Source of the DNA: Carboxylicivirga sp. M1479
GTDB lineage: Bacteria > Bacteroidota > Bacteroidia > Bacteroidales > Marinilabiliaceae
Reading direction: 5' to 3'
Assembly: GCF_007097485.1 (NCBI RefSeq)
Contig: NZ_VKDE01000038.1
Location: 1-64,000 of the forward strand
DNA length: 64,000 nt
The notes under the pieces are model-generated. The model worked only from the letters and a program-made list of their open reading frames with translations, had not been told where the DNA came from and searched no databases. A program made the translations under genes and the position numbers. The stretch's first letter is position 1; every line of letters begins with the position of its first letter. Of the stretch, positions 1 through 8,873 are shown piece by piece.

Positions 1-54
1 GCAGCCTCGTTCAATGACTTGCTCAAACTCTATGTTGTTATTTGTCGTAGCCAT
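1..54 (-). CDS. N-terminus of a possible IS110-type transposase (cut by window edge)
   Basis: An open frame begins with ATG at position 54 on the minus strand and runs off the left edge, giving only 18 residues, MATTNNNIEFEQVIERGC. Transposases of the IS110 family in Bacteroidota often start with a short polar stretch followed by ERGCGxDVHK, just before the first catalytic Asp. The visible part fits that beginning but stops before any catalytic residue. The identification is a guess from this short stretch. The neighbouring 90-bp repeats would fit a region disturbed by mobile DNA. Confidence 0.4.
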   Translation of the reverse strand, partial: MATTNNNIEFEQVIERGC

Positions 55-70
55 GCCTTCTTTTATTCAC

Positions 71-335
71 TAAGTTCCGAATTACCTCCAATAATCATCC
101 CCCTGTGTGCCAAATTTACTTGCCATGGGTGTTTCATGTGATTATATTTTGTTTTTTATTGTCACATAGAACTCGCCAAAATTAATCTTACTCCTGTGTG
201 TGAAGCAATTCGCATGGCTCGTTTCATATGATTATATTTTACTTTCATTTGCCATATGGAACTCACCAAAACCAATCATACTCCTGTGTAAGAAGTTATT
301 CTCATGGCTCGTTTCATAAGGGTAGTATTTAATAT
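71..335. repeat. Three tandem copies of a ~90-bp repeat
   Basis: Three diverged head-to-tail units lie between the partial transposase and the C1 protease gene. The marker CCTGTGT starts at 102, 193 and 283, giving periods of 91 and 90 bp. Each unit carries GGAACTCxCCAAAAxxAATC, then CTCCTGTGT, then ATGGCTCGTTTCATATG. The arms GTTTCATATG and CATATGGAAC are complementary, so each unit can fold into a hairpin. Related copies lie near 1755 and, inverted, near 46677. No coding frame is evident. Otherwise positions 55-350 hold nothing recognisable. Confidence 0.75.
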
Positions 336-350
336 GAACCTAAAGAAATA

Positions 351-377
351 AAAAAAGGATGACTTGCGCCACCCTTT
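351..377 (-). terminator. Rho-independent terminator of the C1 protease gene
   Basis: Read on the minus strand, AAGGGTG and CATCCTT form a 7-bp stem with one G-U pair around a short loop, followed directly by a run of seven T. It lies 25 bp beyond the protease stop codon. Confidence 0.7.
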
Positions 378-401
378 CATCTATATCAATTTAAATAAGC
401 T

Positions 402-1586
402 CTATTTTATGCTTAGCTTTTTCTTTAAATCTTTTGTCAAAGCATTTTTATTAATCATGATTGACATTGTTTTATACTTAACAAAAGCTTCTGATGCATA
501 AAAATATCCATCATATTTGTTATTTGTATTCCAAGAGTTTTTAACCTTGAAATATTTCGTACCATTTTGATCTGTTACCATTCCTGTAATTTGCATTCCA
601 TGGTCATCAGTCGTTTGGTAGTTATCGAAAGCTTCCTGACGCATTTCAGCTGTAATCTCTTTTTCCTTTACTGGCTTATCAAAACTATAAAGCATTTTGT
701 TGCGATCAGCACGTGTCATTGTTTCCCATTTTGAACGCTCTGATCCTGACATTTCTTTGGAGTCACTTTCTGGTACAATAGCCATCCCTTTTGTATGCGA
801 GAAACCTTTCTCACTAATATCAGCAGCCCATCCTATTGAATATCCATTCTCAAGAGAATGCTCAAAAATAGTCATTAAGTCGTCGATAGTTACATTGTAT
901 ACTTCTCCCCATAACCAATTATCAGGCACTTCAATAACAAACTTCTCGTAAGTTGGGTGGTGGCTATAAGAAGACACCTGGATATAATCATCCATATCTA
1001 AGCCAACTTGCTCCTTCATGTATGTTTGAGGTGTATAGCTTTTTCCATTTACCTCAAATGATGTTGGCTCAGCTCCTAAATAAGCATCTAAAACTCCATC
1101 AAAACCATTTTTCCAAGCGGTTGATAGCTTCTTATTCTTATTGGTAATTACAGCATCAACATAACCTTTTAAAACAGCATCCATTTCACCATGTACATGT
1201 GATTCTTCACCATACTGCAAGCCCGTATAAGCTTCTTCAGGTACCATACCATATTTCTTCATCACATACACAGCATCTTGAAATGCGCCACCTCCGGCAA
1301 AATTTAAAGAACCATGTAAACGAACGTATTTAACGGCCTTGTCAGCATAGCAGTGACGCACCACAAACATTTCAGAAAGGTTAGCAGGATCTTTACCGAT
1401 ACGAATCATTTCTGATTCGAAAAAACCTAATGCCGAAAAGCTCCAGCAAGTACCTGAACGGTGTTGGTCTTTAACGCATGTAGCCTCTAAATCATAAACG
1501 GTTTCAAATTTATAACCTTCCGTTTCTTCTTGAGCAAACACTGTTAAACAGAAAATGCTCAGCAATAGTGTTGATAATAATTTCAT
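402..1586 (-). CDS. Secreted C1-family (papain/bleomycin-hydrolase-type) cysteine protease
   Basis: The protein is a papain-clan cysteine peptidase of the PepC/bleomycin hydrolase type. The usual start is the second Met (394 residues), because a signal peptide follows directly (MKLLSTLLLSIFCLTVFAQ). An upstream Met would add 8 residues. Numbered from the longer start, the triad is visible: Gln49 and Cys55 in KDQHRSGTCWSF, His337 in TTDDHGMQITG, and Asn358 in VKNSWN. Members of this family trim peptides and are often exported in Bacteroidota. Export to the periplasm or outside is inferred from the signal peptide. It is a single-gene unit with its own terminator downstream and a repeat copy beyond its 5' side. 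The exact peptide specificity cannot be read from the sequence. Confidence 0.85.
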   Translation of the reverse strand: MKLLSTLLLSIFCLTVFAQEETEGYKFETVYDLEATCVKDQHRSGTCWSFSALGFFESEMIRIGKDPANLSEMFVVRHCYADKAVKYVRLHGSLNFAGGGAFQDAVYVMKKYGMVPEEAYTGLQYGEESHVHGEMDAVLKGYVDAVITNKNKKLSTAWKNGFDGVLDAYLGAEPTSFEVNGKSYTPQTYMKEQVGLDMDDYIQVSSYSHHPTYEKFVIEVPDNWLWGEVYNVTIDDLMTIFEHSLENGYSIGWAADISEKGFSHTKGMAIVPESDSKEMSGSERSKWETMTRADRNKMLYSFDKPVKEKEITAEMRQEAFDNYQTTDDHGMQITGMVTDQNGTKYFKVKNSWNTNNKYDGYFYASEAFVKYKTMSIMINKNALTKDLKKKLSIK

Positions 1587-1754
1587 GTGCAATAAGTTTA
1601 TCTTCGTCAATTAATAATTACAATGTTTAACCTTGCTTCAACTCAAAACAAGCATTTCAAAAATTAATCCACTCAGGATTATTCATTTTGATACAAATAA
1701 AACAAAGTTGAATGAAGCGTTAAATGATATTATTCATATGTCTTAAAATTCTAT

Positions 1755-1832
1755 TCATTGGCCATATGAAACTTGCCAAAATTAACCTTACTCCTGTGCA
1801 TGAAGCTATTCGCATAGCTCGTTTCATCTGAC
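1755..1832. repeat. Single copy of the ~90-bp repeat
   Basis: This copy has GCCATATGAAACTTGCC, CTCCTGTGCATGAAGCTATTCGCAT and CTCGTTTCAT in the same order and orientation as the array at 71-335. It ends about 10 bp from the stop codon of the GH123-like gene, so it sits in the intergenic space between that gene and the C1 protease gene. Confidence 0.7.
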
Positions 1833-1841
1833 TACAAATTT

Positions 1842-3614
1842 CTACTCCAGATTACTTTGCTGAGACAATTGCTTTAATAAAGCTTTACCATTATCAACCA
1901 TATGAGCCGCATCTTCACGAGGGATGCGATCAATAACAAAATCGCTCAAGAGCTCATCAATTAACTCCAGTTGCTTTCTGTTTATCTCGCTTTCCGTTTC
2001 TAAGTATTCCTCTTTCAGAATTTGTATCTTTTCAAAATCCTGAATACCCTCAATAAGAAGTTCGAAACGAATAGAACTGCGGGCCTTTGGATAGATCAAA
2101 TAATTACTGCCCGATGAATACTTTGATAACCTTGCTTCAGTCAAAGGATTAGCTCCCCAAGTATTTAAACCCTCAACATGTATACCATCAAGCCCTTGCG
2201 CAGCAGCATACCAACCCAACCAAGCCGCTTCGGCCGAAGGAGAATGAAGAAAAACATTAGGAATCTCATTTTCAAAACTTAAATGGTAGGTGGTTTCAAA
2301 GCCTTGCTGATGGCGAAATTTAAACCACTCTTTTAGATTACTGAATTGCGCTGGCACATTTGTAGCATATACATCATCAAACAAACCACTAGCCCACTCG
2401 TGAGCAACTAATTCTAATTTTATATTGGCATCAATTGACTGAATCATTCCCTTTATCAAAGCAACATCCTCATTGTTACCACTATCAATAACAAAAACCG
2501 CTTTACCAAACTCATTTGTTTCCTTTAAATGATTAATCAACTGCAAGTAGCAACTCTTGATTAGAGAATAATGCTCCTTTAAACTTAAGTCAATCAGGCT
2601 CAAGTGACCGTCTTGCTCATTATAAATACTTATCGTATTAACACCCTCAGGGCGATAAGCATAACAATCAATCTGTGAGTTTATATCATGATGTTTAAAA
2701 AACTTTATCCAGACATCCAGGGTGGTAAAATCCCCCACTACTTGTCCATTCTTCTTCCTCATCCATTTAATTAAAGGTTTAGTTTCGCCACTAACTCCTT
2801 GATTAAATACTGAGGCAGTAATATTCTTCTGCCCTGCTTTTTTCAACAATTCAACATACGGTTCAAGTACTTCAAAGTGCTCATTGCTCCATGGCTCAAC
2901 CTGATGCCAATTAGCAATGGCAAACGGATTAATACTCATATTGGTTTGAAAGCGCCATTTTTTAGGTGCTGGCAACTGCTTATTTAATACCGTTAGTGTT
3001 AACCTTAATTCTTGCGGAGGATTTTTACGAGAATATGTTTTTAAAGATGCCTTATAATTTCCCGCAGGCGCATCTGACGGTACATTAATGGTAAACCAAA
3101 GAGGCCTAACCGTTTGAGCATCCATATCTATCGTCGGCAACTGATCCAGCATATCAGGCAAAATACAAGAGTCGCGCCAGGCTTTTACATCGGATTGATC
3201 GTTAACAAAGTCAGCGTCACTCATAACGTAACGCACATAACTCGTTTCAACCATATCATTAGAAAGCGTATCGCCAGTTGATGAAATAAAATCGCTCCAA
3301 ACACACTCGACTTGGTCAACATCGGTAACTGTCCATAAAACGGCCTGAACGGAAGCTCGTTCTCCTTTCCAAACCTGTAATGATTGGTCTTTTACAACGG
3401 TTAACATTGGAACACGACCTTTTCTGTATTTGGTATTAACGGAGCCAAAAGATAAGTGCAAACCTCTTCCTGTAGCCTCCCATGCTTCAACATTCTTGGC
3501 TTCGGGATCCAAAGCTTCTTCAAAAGTTGAATATTGTATCTCAGGACGTTGGTTATAACACGATGAGAGCAAAAAGGATGAAAAGCAAAGGCTAATTATG
3601 AAGTAAATTTTCAT
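1842..3614 (-). CDS. GH123-like / DUF4091 lipoprotein
   Basis: A lipoprotein of 590 residues when started at the Met that opens a clean lipoprotein signal (MKIYFIISLCFSSFLLSSC, lipid-accepting Cys19). The frame stays open for 55 codons upstream, but that part lacks signal features and would run up to the menE stop. The N-terminal half is beta-rich. The C-terminal third carries LIYPKARSSIRFELLIEGIQ, typical of the DUF4091/GH123 domain (beta-N-acetylgalactosaminidase-like TIM barrel). The adjacent Asp-Glu pair used by characterised GH123 enzymes is not obvious; VIDSGN lies where an acidic strand end might be. The role is therefore glycan handling at the cell surface by family only. It follows the men genes on the same strand after a 165-bp gap. 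Confidence 0.7.
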   Translation of the reverse strand: MKIYFIISLCFSSFLLSSCYNQRPEIQYSTFEEALDPEAKNVEAWEATGRGLHLSFGSVNTKYRKGRVPMLTVVKDQSLQVWKGERASVQAVLWTVTDVDQVECVWSDFISSTGDTLSNDMVETSYVRYVMSDADFVNDQSDVKAWRDSCILPDMLDQLPTIDMDAQTVRPLWFTINVPSDAPAGNYKASLKTYSRKNPPQELRLTLTVLNKQLPAPKKWRFQTNMSINPFAIANWHQVEPWSNEHFEVLEPYVELLKKAGQKNITASVFNQGVSGETKPLIKWMRKKNGQVVGDFTTLDVWIKFFKHHDINSQIDCYAYRPEGVNTISIYNEQDGHLSLIDLSLKEHYSLIKSCYLQLINHLKETNEFGKAVFVIDSGNNEDVALIKGMIQSIDANIKLELVAHEWASGLFDDVYATNVPAQFSNLKEWFKFRHQQGFETTYHLSFENEIPNVFLHSPSAEAAWLGWYAAAQGLDGIHVEGLNTWGANPLTEARLSKYSSGSNYLIYPKARSSIRFELLIEGIQDFEKIQILKEEYLETESEINRKQLELIDELLSDFVIDRIPREDAAHMVDNGKALLKQLSQQSNLE

Positions 3615-3637
3615 CTGTCTAAAATTTGTATTCTTTT

Positions 3638-3720
3638 GCCACATAAAACTCCCAGATAACTTCAATTCTTCCGCCCGCGTGTGACTGAGAAGATTGAGTA
3701 TACATGATCGCTTCATTTTA
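3638..3720. repeat. Possible degenerate copy of the ~90-bp repeat
   Basis: GCCACATAAAACTCCC, then CGCGTGTGACTGAGAAG, then ATGATCGCTTCATTTT follow the order of the conserved blocks of the 71-335 repeat, but with many mismatches. It occupies the gap between menE and the proposed start of the GH123-like gene. Confidence 0.3.
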
Positions 3721-3778
3721 TTGAACTTATTCGTGATTAATGTGGCAAATATAACATATTGCTGTAGGCTATGAGCCA

Positions 3779-4861
3779 TTATGAAATGAGTTCTTGTAAT
3801 TTCTTACGCTTCACTTTACCTGTATCTGTTCGTGGGAATTCATCGACATAAATCATTTCTTTGGGAATTTGATATTTGGATAAACAACTTAGCTGACTCA
3901 ATTCTACATCACACACTGAGCCTGACTCAAGCACTAAAACCACTTTCTGCCCCAACTTCAAATCGGATTTCCACGAAATAACAAATTCATTACTAATGTA
4001 TGCTTGTAACTTTTTTTCCACTTCTTCAGGCACCACTTTAACGCCGCCCGAATTAATAATATTATCTAAACGACCAAGCAAACTAAAATCAAAATCGGAA
4101 TACAACTCTATTAAATCTGTTGTTATCAGCATTGTTTCGTTTACATCAGACGGATGAATCACTAAACATCCCTGATCATTTTTTGATATTTGAATGCCAT
4201 CTAAAACACGAAAAGCATGTTCTCCAATTGAACGAACAGCAATATGCGAAACCGTTTCTGTCATGCCATAACTCTCCCATACCTCACAACCAATCTGCAT
4301 CAGCTTATCACGCAAAGAAGTACTTAAGGCACTTCCTCCAACTAAAATCTTTTTAACGCGAGACAAATCATCAATATTATTTTGCACAATAGTACTGAGT
4401 TGCAGCGGCACCATTGCGACAAAATCGATGGTTTGATTCAGCCCCATTAAAGGATCAGAAGAAACACTTGATGTAATAAGGTTAAATCCTCCAACTATGG
4501 CTCTTACAAGCATCATTTTACCAGCAATATATTGTGCCGATAAACAAAGAAGCGCTGTTTGATTCGCTTGTAAGTTAAAAAAACGAATGGTACGCTTTGC
4601 CGAAGCCAGCATGGCGCTTTTTTTAACTTTTATTAGTTTCGCCTGACCTGTACTCCCCGAGGTTTGTAAGGTGATAAAATCTGAATCATTGATCCATTCA
4701 AGTATAAACTGGGCTATTAACCGATGCTCATGCTCCTCTGATTTTTCACATTGCTTAATGAGTAAGTCCAAGCCGTTTCTGCCCTTAAAGTGTTTTCCGT
4801 TTAAGGTAAGGGATAAATAAGCTGTATATTCAGTTTTGTCTGACATGGTATGATTATTCAA
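3779..4861 (-). CDS. menE: o-Succinylbenzoate-CoA ligase
   Basis: An adenylate-forming enzyme that activates o-succinylbenzoate to its CoA thioester in menaquinone synthesis. The 360-residue length suits the short MenE proteins of Bacteroidota. The P-loop-like AMP-binding motif TLQTSGSTGQAK is near residue 60. ESYGMTETVSHIA (ATP-binding core) and a C-terminal FPRTDTGKVKRKKL segment, with the catalytic Lys, are also present. The start overlaps the menC end by 8 bp, pointing to translational coupling in a menA-menC-menE operon. The start reads MNNHTMSDK; the second Met is also possible. Confidence 0.93.
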   Translation of the reverse strand: MNNHTMSDKTEYTAYLSLTLNGKHFKGRNGLDLLIKQCEKSEEHEHRLIAQFILEWINDSDFITLQTSGSTGQAKLIKVKKSAMLASAKRTIRFFNLQANQTALLCLSAQYIAGKMMLVRAIVGGFNLITSSVSSDPLMGLNQTIDFVAMVPLQLSTIVQNNIDDLSRVKKILVGGSALSTSLRDKLMQIGCEVWESYGMTETVSHIAVRSIGEHAFRVLDGIQISKNDQGCLVIHPSDVNETMLITTDLIELYSDFDFSLLGRLDNIINSGGVKVVPEEVEKKLQAYISNEFVISWKSDLKLGQKVVLVLESGSVCDVELSQLSCLSKYQIPKEMIYVDEFPRTDTGKVKRKKLQELIS

Positions 4862-5897
4862 AAGGAGAGTCCCATTTTTGCGAGCTATCGTAATACAATT
4901 GCTCGCCCTTTAATATCAATGGCGAACTAATATTATTGGTAAAAACCTGCCCTGTACCAAGCCCTTGTCGTAATGGGTTGTTTTTTGTGTAGGTCCACTG
5001 CGCAATTGCATTAAGCCCCACATTAGACTCTAAAGCGGAAGTAGCCCACCATTTCACTTTATTGCGCTCTGCCACCTCAATCCATTCATCTGCTGCGACA
5101 AAACCACCTAGCAAACTTGGTTTAAGAATGATGTACTGAGGTCGAATTTCGTCCAAAAGCTTCACTTTATCTTCTACAGAATGAATTTCTATTAACTCCT
5201 CATCCAAAGCAATGGGGATAGGACTCGTTCGACAAAGTTCTTTCATTTTGTTTATTTGGCCTGCCTTAATAGGTTGCTCAATGGAGTGCAGCTGAAATTC
5301 TGCTAATGCATTGAGTTTATTCAATGCATCTGCTGGCTCAAAGGCGCCATTGGCATCTACTCTCAGCTCCAATTGTTCACTTGAATACTTATTGCGTATG
5401 TGACTTAATAAACTAAGTTCCTGATCAAAATCAATGGCTCCTACCTTTAACTTTAAGCAGGTAAATCCTTGCTTCAACTTTTCGTCAATGCGCTGAAGCA
5501 TCGTTTCTGCATCGCCCATCCAGATTAAGCCGTTGATTACGATACTTTCTATACCAACGGTAAAATCACTTTTATATATCTCAAAAGCATTGGCATTACC
5601 CATCCCGAGCAATGCTGTTTCAATAGCTGTTTGAAGAGCAGGAAACGCCTTTAATGTCTCTCTGTAAGTATGGATGTAATCATTAATATGAAGACACACG
5701 TCTTTGATTTTATCATCCAGACTTGGTAAGTCATCAATGCTTAAACCAGGAATAAGAGAACACTCGCCAATTCCTATTTTACCATGCTCATTACGCAGTT
5801 GTATGAACCAACTGGGCTTGGTATAAAGGGTACCTCTGGATGTGCCGCCTGCCTCCTTAAAAATAAGATCACGCTTTATGTATTTAGCTTCTATCAT
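4854..5897 (-). CDS. menC: o-Succinylbenzoate synthase
   Basis: An enolase-superfamily dehydratase that converts SHCHC to o-succinylbenzoate. The barrel motifs are visible: KLKVGAIDFDQE holds the KxK catalytic Lys, LRVDANGAF the first metal Asp, SIEQPI the metal Glu, ALDEEL the third acidic ligand, and ILKPSLLGG the second catalytic Lys. The 347-residue length matches the family. It begins 3 bp after menA stops and overlaps menE, so the three genes are surely co-transcribed. Confidence 0.94.
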   Translation of the reverse strand: MIEAKYIKRDLIFKEAGGTSRGTLYTKPSWFIQLRNEHGKIGIGECSLIPGLSIDDLPSLDDKIKDVCLHINDYIHTYRETLKAFPALQTAIETALLGMGNANAFEIYKSDFTVGIESIVINGLIWMGDAETMLQRIDEKLKQGFTCLKLKVGAIDFDQELSLLSHIRNKYSSEQLELRVDANGAFEPADALNKLNALAEFQLHSIEQPIKAGQINKMKELCRTSPIPIALDEELIEIHSVEDKVKLLDEIRPQYIILKPSLLGGFVAADEWIEVAERNKVKWWATSALESNVGLNAIAQWTYTKNNPLRQGLGTGQVFTNNISSPLILKGEQLYYDSSQKWDSPFE

Positions 5898-5900
5898 GCC

Positions 5901-6806
5901 TTAGCTCATCATTAATCCAAAACCAAATAAAAATACAAAAAGCAATGTTGAAAGCGCTAGTTTCTTTAATTCAGGGTCAAAATCATCGGCCTTAGATGCC
6001 TTATGAACAACTACTAAATGCCTGGCAAAAAAAGGTAGCGACACTATAAAAAAGAAACTGATTGGTGTGAATTGATGCATGCTAACAAACACTACAGTAG
6101 TAACAATGGCAACAAGCACCAATACCAAATGGTACTTTTTAGCATTAGAAATACCGAGCTTTACAACAAGGGTATGCTTACCAGCTTCCTGATCGCTTTT
6201 TACATCGCGCATGTTGTTTAAATTCAGTACACCTGCACTTAGTAAACCCACTGAACTTGCTGGCAATAGCACCAAAAGATTGATGGTTTGAGTATAGAGA
6301 TAAAAAGAACCTGCCACACCAACCAAACCAAAGAATATAAATACAAATATATCGCCCTGCCCTTTGTAGCCGTATGGATTTTTACCCATCGTGTATTTCA
6401 TGGCGGCACCAATGGCAGCCAAGCCAATTAAAAAGAATAATATGCTTTGGTAATCGCTGACCTTACGAAAGGCTAAATAGATTAATATGATACCTGATAA
6501 AAGAGATAGAATGGCGAACACAACAATAGCCTTTTTCATTGCGCTTAGGCCAATAGCTCCAGTCTGAACCATCCTCTGCGGTCCCTCACGCCCCTCGTGA
6601 TCGGCTCCGTTAACAGTATCGCCATAATCATTAGCTAAATTAGAAAGCACTTGAAGAAATAAGGTAGTAAGCGCTGAACTTACTAAAATGGACCAATTAA
6701 AAGCACCATAAAAATGAGCTAAAAAGCCACCCATAATAATGGATGACAGTGCCAATGGTAAAGTGCGTAAACGAAAAGCACTTACCCAAGCCTTTACTTT
6801 TGTCAT
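5901..6806 (-). CDS. menA: 1,4-Dihydroxy-2-naphthoate polyprenyltransferase
   Basis: An integral-membrane UbiA-superfamily prenyltransferase that attaches the polyprenyl tail to DHNA to give demethylmenaquinone. The first Asp-rich motif reads NLANDYGDTVNGAD and the second NNMRDVKSDQEAGK. About eight hydrophobic helices fill the 301 residues. First gene of the menA-menC-menE run; menB, menD and menF are not in this window. A Bacteroidota-type promoter lies about 16 bp upstream of the start. Confidence 0.94.
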   Translation of the reverse strand: MTKVKAWVSAFRLRTLPLALSSIIMGGFLAHFYGAFNWSILVSSALTTLFLQVLSNLANDYGDTVNGADHEGREGPQRMVQTGAIGLSAMKKAIVVFAILSLLSGIILIYLAFRKVSDYQSILFFLIGLAAIGAAMKYTMGKNPYGYKGQGDIFVFIFFGLVGVAGSFYLYTQTINLLVLLPASSVGLLSAGVLNLNNMRDVKSDQEAGKHTLVVKLGISNAKKYHLVLVLVAIVTTVVFVSMHQFTPISFFFIVSLPFFARHLVVVHKASKADDFDPELKKLALSTLLFVFLFGFGLMMS

Positions 6807-6821
6807 AAAATTATTTTATCA

Positions 6822-6849
6822 CAAAAGTATACAATTGCATTTAAACAAA
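6822..6849 (-). promoter_or_regulatory. Candidate promoter of the menA operon
   Basis: Minus strand: TACTTTTG fits the TAnnTTTG -7 consensus of Bacteroidota (6822-6829), and a TTTG lies 16 bp upstream (6846-6849). That spacing is slightly short. Beyond it, up to the GNAT gene, I see nothing else. Confidence 0.45.
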
Positions 6850-7060
6850 AGAATAGAAAACACCCCTAAATCAAAAGTACAAATGAATCGAAACTGAAGC
6901 AGTTCAAGAACTAGCGGCACATAACAAGCGCCTATACCTATATACTTGTTTATTCAATTCAGTACTTCCCAAATACAAAAGAGTAATTGTAGCAGGTCAT
7001 CTGCTGCGCGATGCTTTTATCACACAGAACTAGTCAAAAAACTAGCAATCATGCTACCAA

Positions 7061-7585
7061 CTATTTTGCTATTGCTCCCATTAGTTTCTTTTTACCATAT
7101 ACAAATCGATAGAGCAAACTTCTAAGATCTTTGAATTGCTCATATGAAATACTACTTGGGTAACTTAATAAACGTTGGGGGAAAGAAGCCATTCCTTTAT
7201 GATACGAGGGCTGAATATAAACGTAAGGATTCTCAATAAAGCCCGTATTTTTATACAGTTGACAATTAATTTTCTGCACCTCATCCAATATCAAATCGGT
7301 TTCGGCCACCACTATTGCTTTCTGATGCACTTCACTCAACAAACGCTGTAACAATATCGGGATTACCTTTTCAGACTGTTCGCCCTTGGCTACGGCCATG
7401 TGTTCAATAACTACCCATTTGCCCAAATCCCAAAAGCCAATAAAGCCTTGTAAGCTACTGTTGGTTCTTAATTCCATTAATTGATAAGAACTTCGTTTAC
7501 AAACCTCCTCAAAGTGCTGCCTAGTCCTTCTCCTTTCGTACTCATAGGTACTTATCATTAAATCCCATACTTCTTCAGTCATCAT
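7061..7585 (-). CDS. GNAT-family N-acetyltransferase-like protein
   Basis: A 174-residue protein with the GNAT layout: a central FIGFWDLGKWVVIEHMAVAK strand pair, a region rich in Leu and charged residues where acetyl-CoA would bind, then QLYKNTGFIENPYVY, which resembles the late GNAT motif (YxxxGF). The motif-A sequence QxxGxG/A is not clear, so substrate and even activity are unknown. It is on the same strand as the men genes, but the 250-bp gap with a promoter suggests separate transcription. Confidence 0.7.
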   Translation of the reverse strand: MMTEEVWDLMISTYEYERRRTRQHFEEVCKRSSYQLMELRTNSSLQGFIGFWDLGKWVVIEHMAVAKGEQSEKVIPILLQRLLSEVHQKAIVVAETDLILDEVQKINCQLYKNTGFIENPYVYIQPSYHKGMASFPQRLLSYPSSISYEQFKDLRSLLYRFVYGKKKLMGAIAK

Positions 7586-7790
7586 AACTAATTCTTTTGC
7601 AGGGTATAATCAATTGGCATACCATTAATAATGAATAAAATAAAAAAGATGTGAAAGAAAGTATCCAGGCCAATTGGTATTCGTCAGTATTTCAATATGG
7701 TCCGTCATACAAAACGGCATCTGCTTTAACATTTAAGAAGCTAAAGATCTTCTTGCAGTACTTACCGTCTATGGCTATCCAATATTCTTT

Positions 7791-7798
7791 TATCTTTG
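7791..7798 (+). promoter_or_regulatory. Candidate -7 box of murB
   Basis: TATCTTTG matches TAnnTTTG and lies 19 bp before the murB ATG. A convincing -33 TTTG is not seen. Confidence 0.45.
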
Positions 7799-7817
7799 CC
7801 TGCTCAACCACGATAAC

Positions 7818-8831
7818 ATGAATAACATAGCGCATAACATCGGGCTAAAGCCTTATAACACCTTTGGATTTAATACTATTGCAAAAGAATTAATCACTTG
7901 CACCAACATAGAGTCTGTTAAAGAAGCACTTCACTATCTTCAAAGCAACGCTCAACCCTACCTCATTTTGGGTGGTGGCAGTAATTTGCTGTTTAGTCAG
8001 GATTTTAACGGCTTGCTTATTCATCCATTGTTAAAGCAAATGCATATAACTGACGAAACGGATCAATTTGTGTACCTAGAAGCTGGCGCTGGCGTGGTTT
8101 GGGACGACCTGGTAAAGTACTGCGTTGAGAAAAATTGGTATGGATTAGAAAACCTATCGTATATACCAGGTCATGTGGGAGCATCACCTGTGCAAAATAT
8201 AGGTGCCTATGGTGTTGAGGCCAAGGATTGTATTACAAGTGTTAAGGGATATTTTATTGATCGCGTGGAGCCTTTTGAACTGAGCAACCAGGAGTGCCAG
8301 TTTGCTTATCGACAAAGCATTTTTAAAGGTAAGCTCAAAAACAAAACACTCATTACTTCGGTTGTTTTTAAATTGAGTAAGAAAGAACATTTCACACTCA
8401 ACTATGGTCCAGTTAAGCAACAGGTAGAAAGCAATGGCCCCATCACACTGAAAAATGTGCGTGAAACCATTACCAATATACGTAAGAGCAAGCTCCCTGA
8501 GCCTGAAGTATTGGGTAATGCAGGTTCTTTTTTTAAAAACCCAATTATAAAATTGGACGCCTACGAAACACTAAAAAAACAATACGAACAAATACCACAT
8601 TATCCTATTGATGCAGAGCATGTGAAAGTACCTGCAGGTTGGTTAATTGAACAAGCAGGATGGAAAGGCAAAGCAATGGGCGATGCGGCGGTACATGACA
8701 AGCAAGCTTTAGTGCTTATCAATAAAGGCAATGCTTCGGGCAATGACGTTATTCAACTATCGAAGTGCATTATTAACGACATTAGTAAGAAGTTTAATAT
8801 TACCATTGAGCCAGAAGTGAATATTATTTAA
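7818..8831 (+). CDS. murB: UDP-N-acetylenolpyruvoylglucosamine reductase
   Basis: A FAD enzyme that reduces UDP-GlcNAc-enolpyruvate to UDP-MurNAc in peptidoglycan synthesis (cytoplasm). Visible signatures: NTFGFN near the start; LILGGGSNLLF and the IPGHVGASPVQNIGAYG FAD-binding segments; FAYRQSIFKG with the active-site Tyr/Arg; NAGSFFKNP with the catalytic Ser; and a late conserved Glu in IEPEV. LNYGPV is characteristic of the E. coli-type (type I) enzyme, and 337 residues fits. The next gene, mltG, begins 42 bp on, giving a small cell-wall operon. Confidence 0.95.
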   Translation: MNNIAHNIGLKPYNTFGFNTIAKELITCTNIESVKEALHYLQSNAQPYLILGGGSNLLFSQDFNGLLIHPLLKQMHITDETDQFVYLEAGAGVVWDDLVKYCVEKNWYGLENLSYIPGHVGASPVQNIGAYGVEAKDCITSVKGYFIDRVEPFELSNQECQFAYRQSIFKGKLKNKTLITSVVFKLSKKEHFTLNYGPVKQQVESNGPITLKNVRETITNIRKSKLPEPEVLGNAGSFFKNPIIKLDAYETLKKQYEQIPHYPIDAEHVKVPAGWLIEQAGWKGKAMGDAAVHDKQALVLINKGNASGNDVIQLSKCIINDISKKFNITIEPEVNII

Positions 8832-8873
8832 TTTGCAAGGGTAACACAATTACAATCATTTTAATCGATTAGC

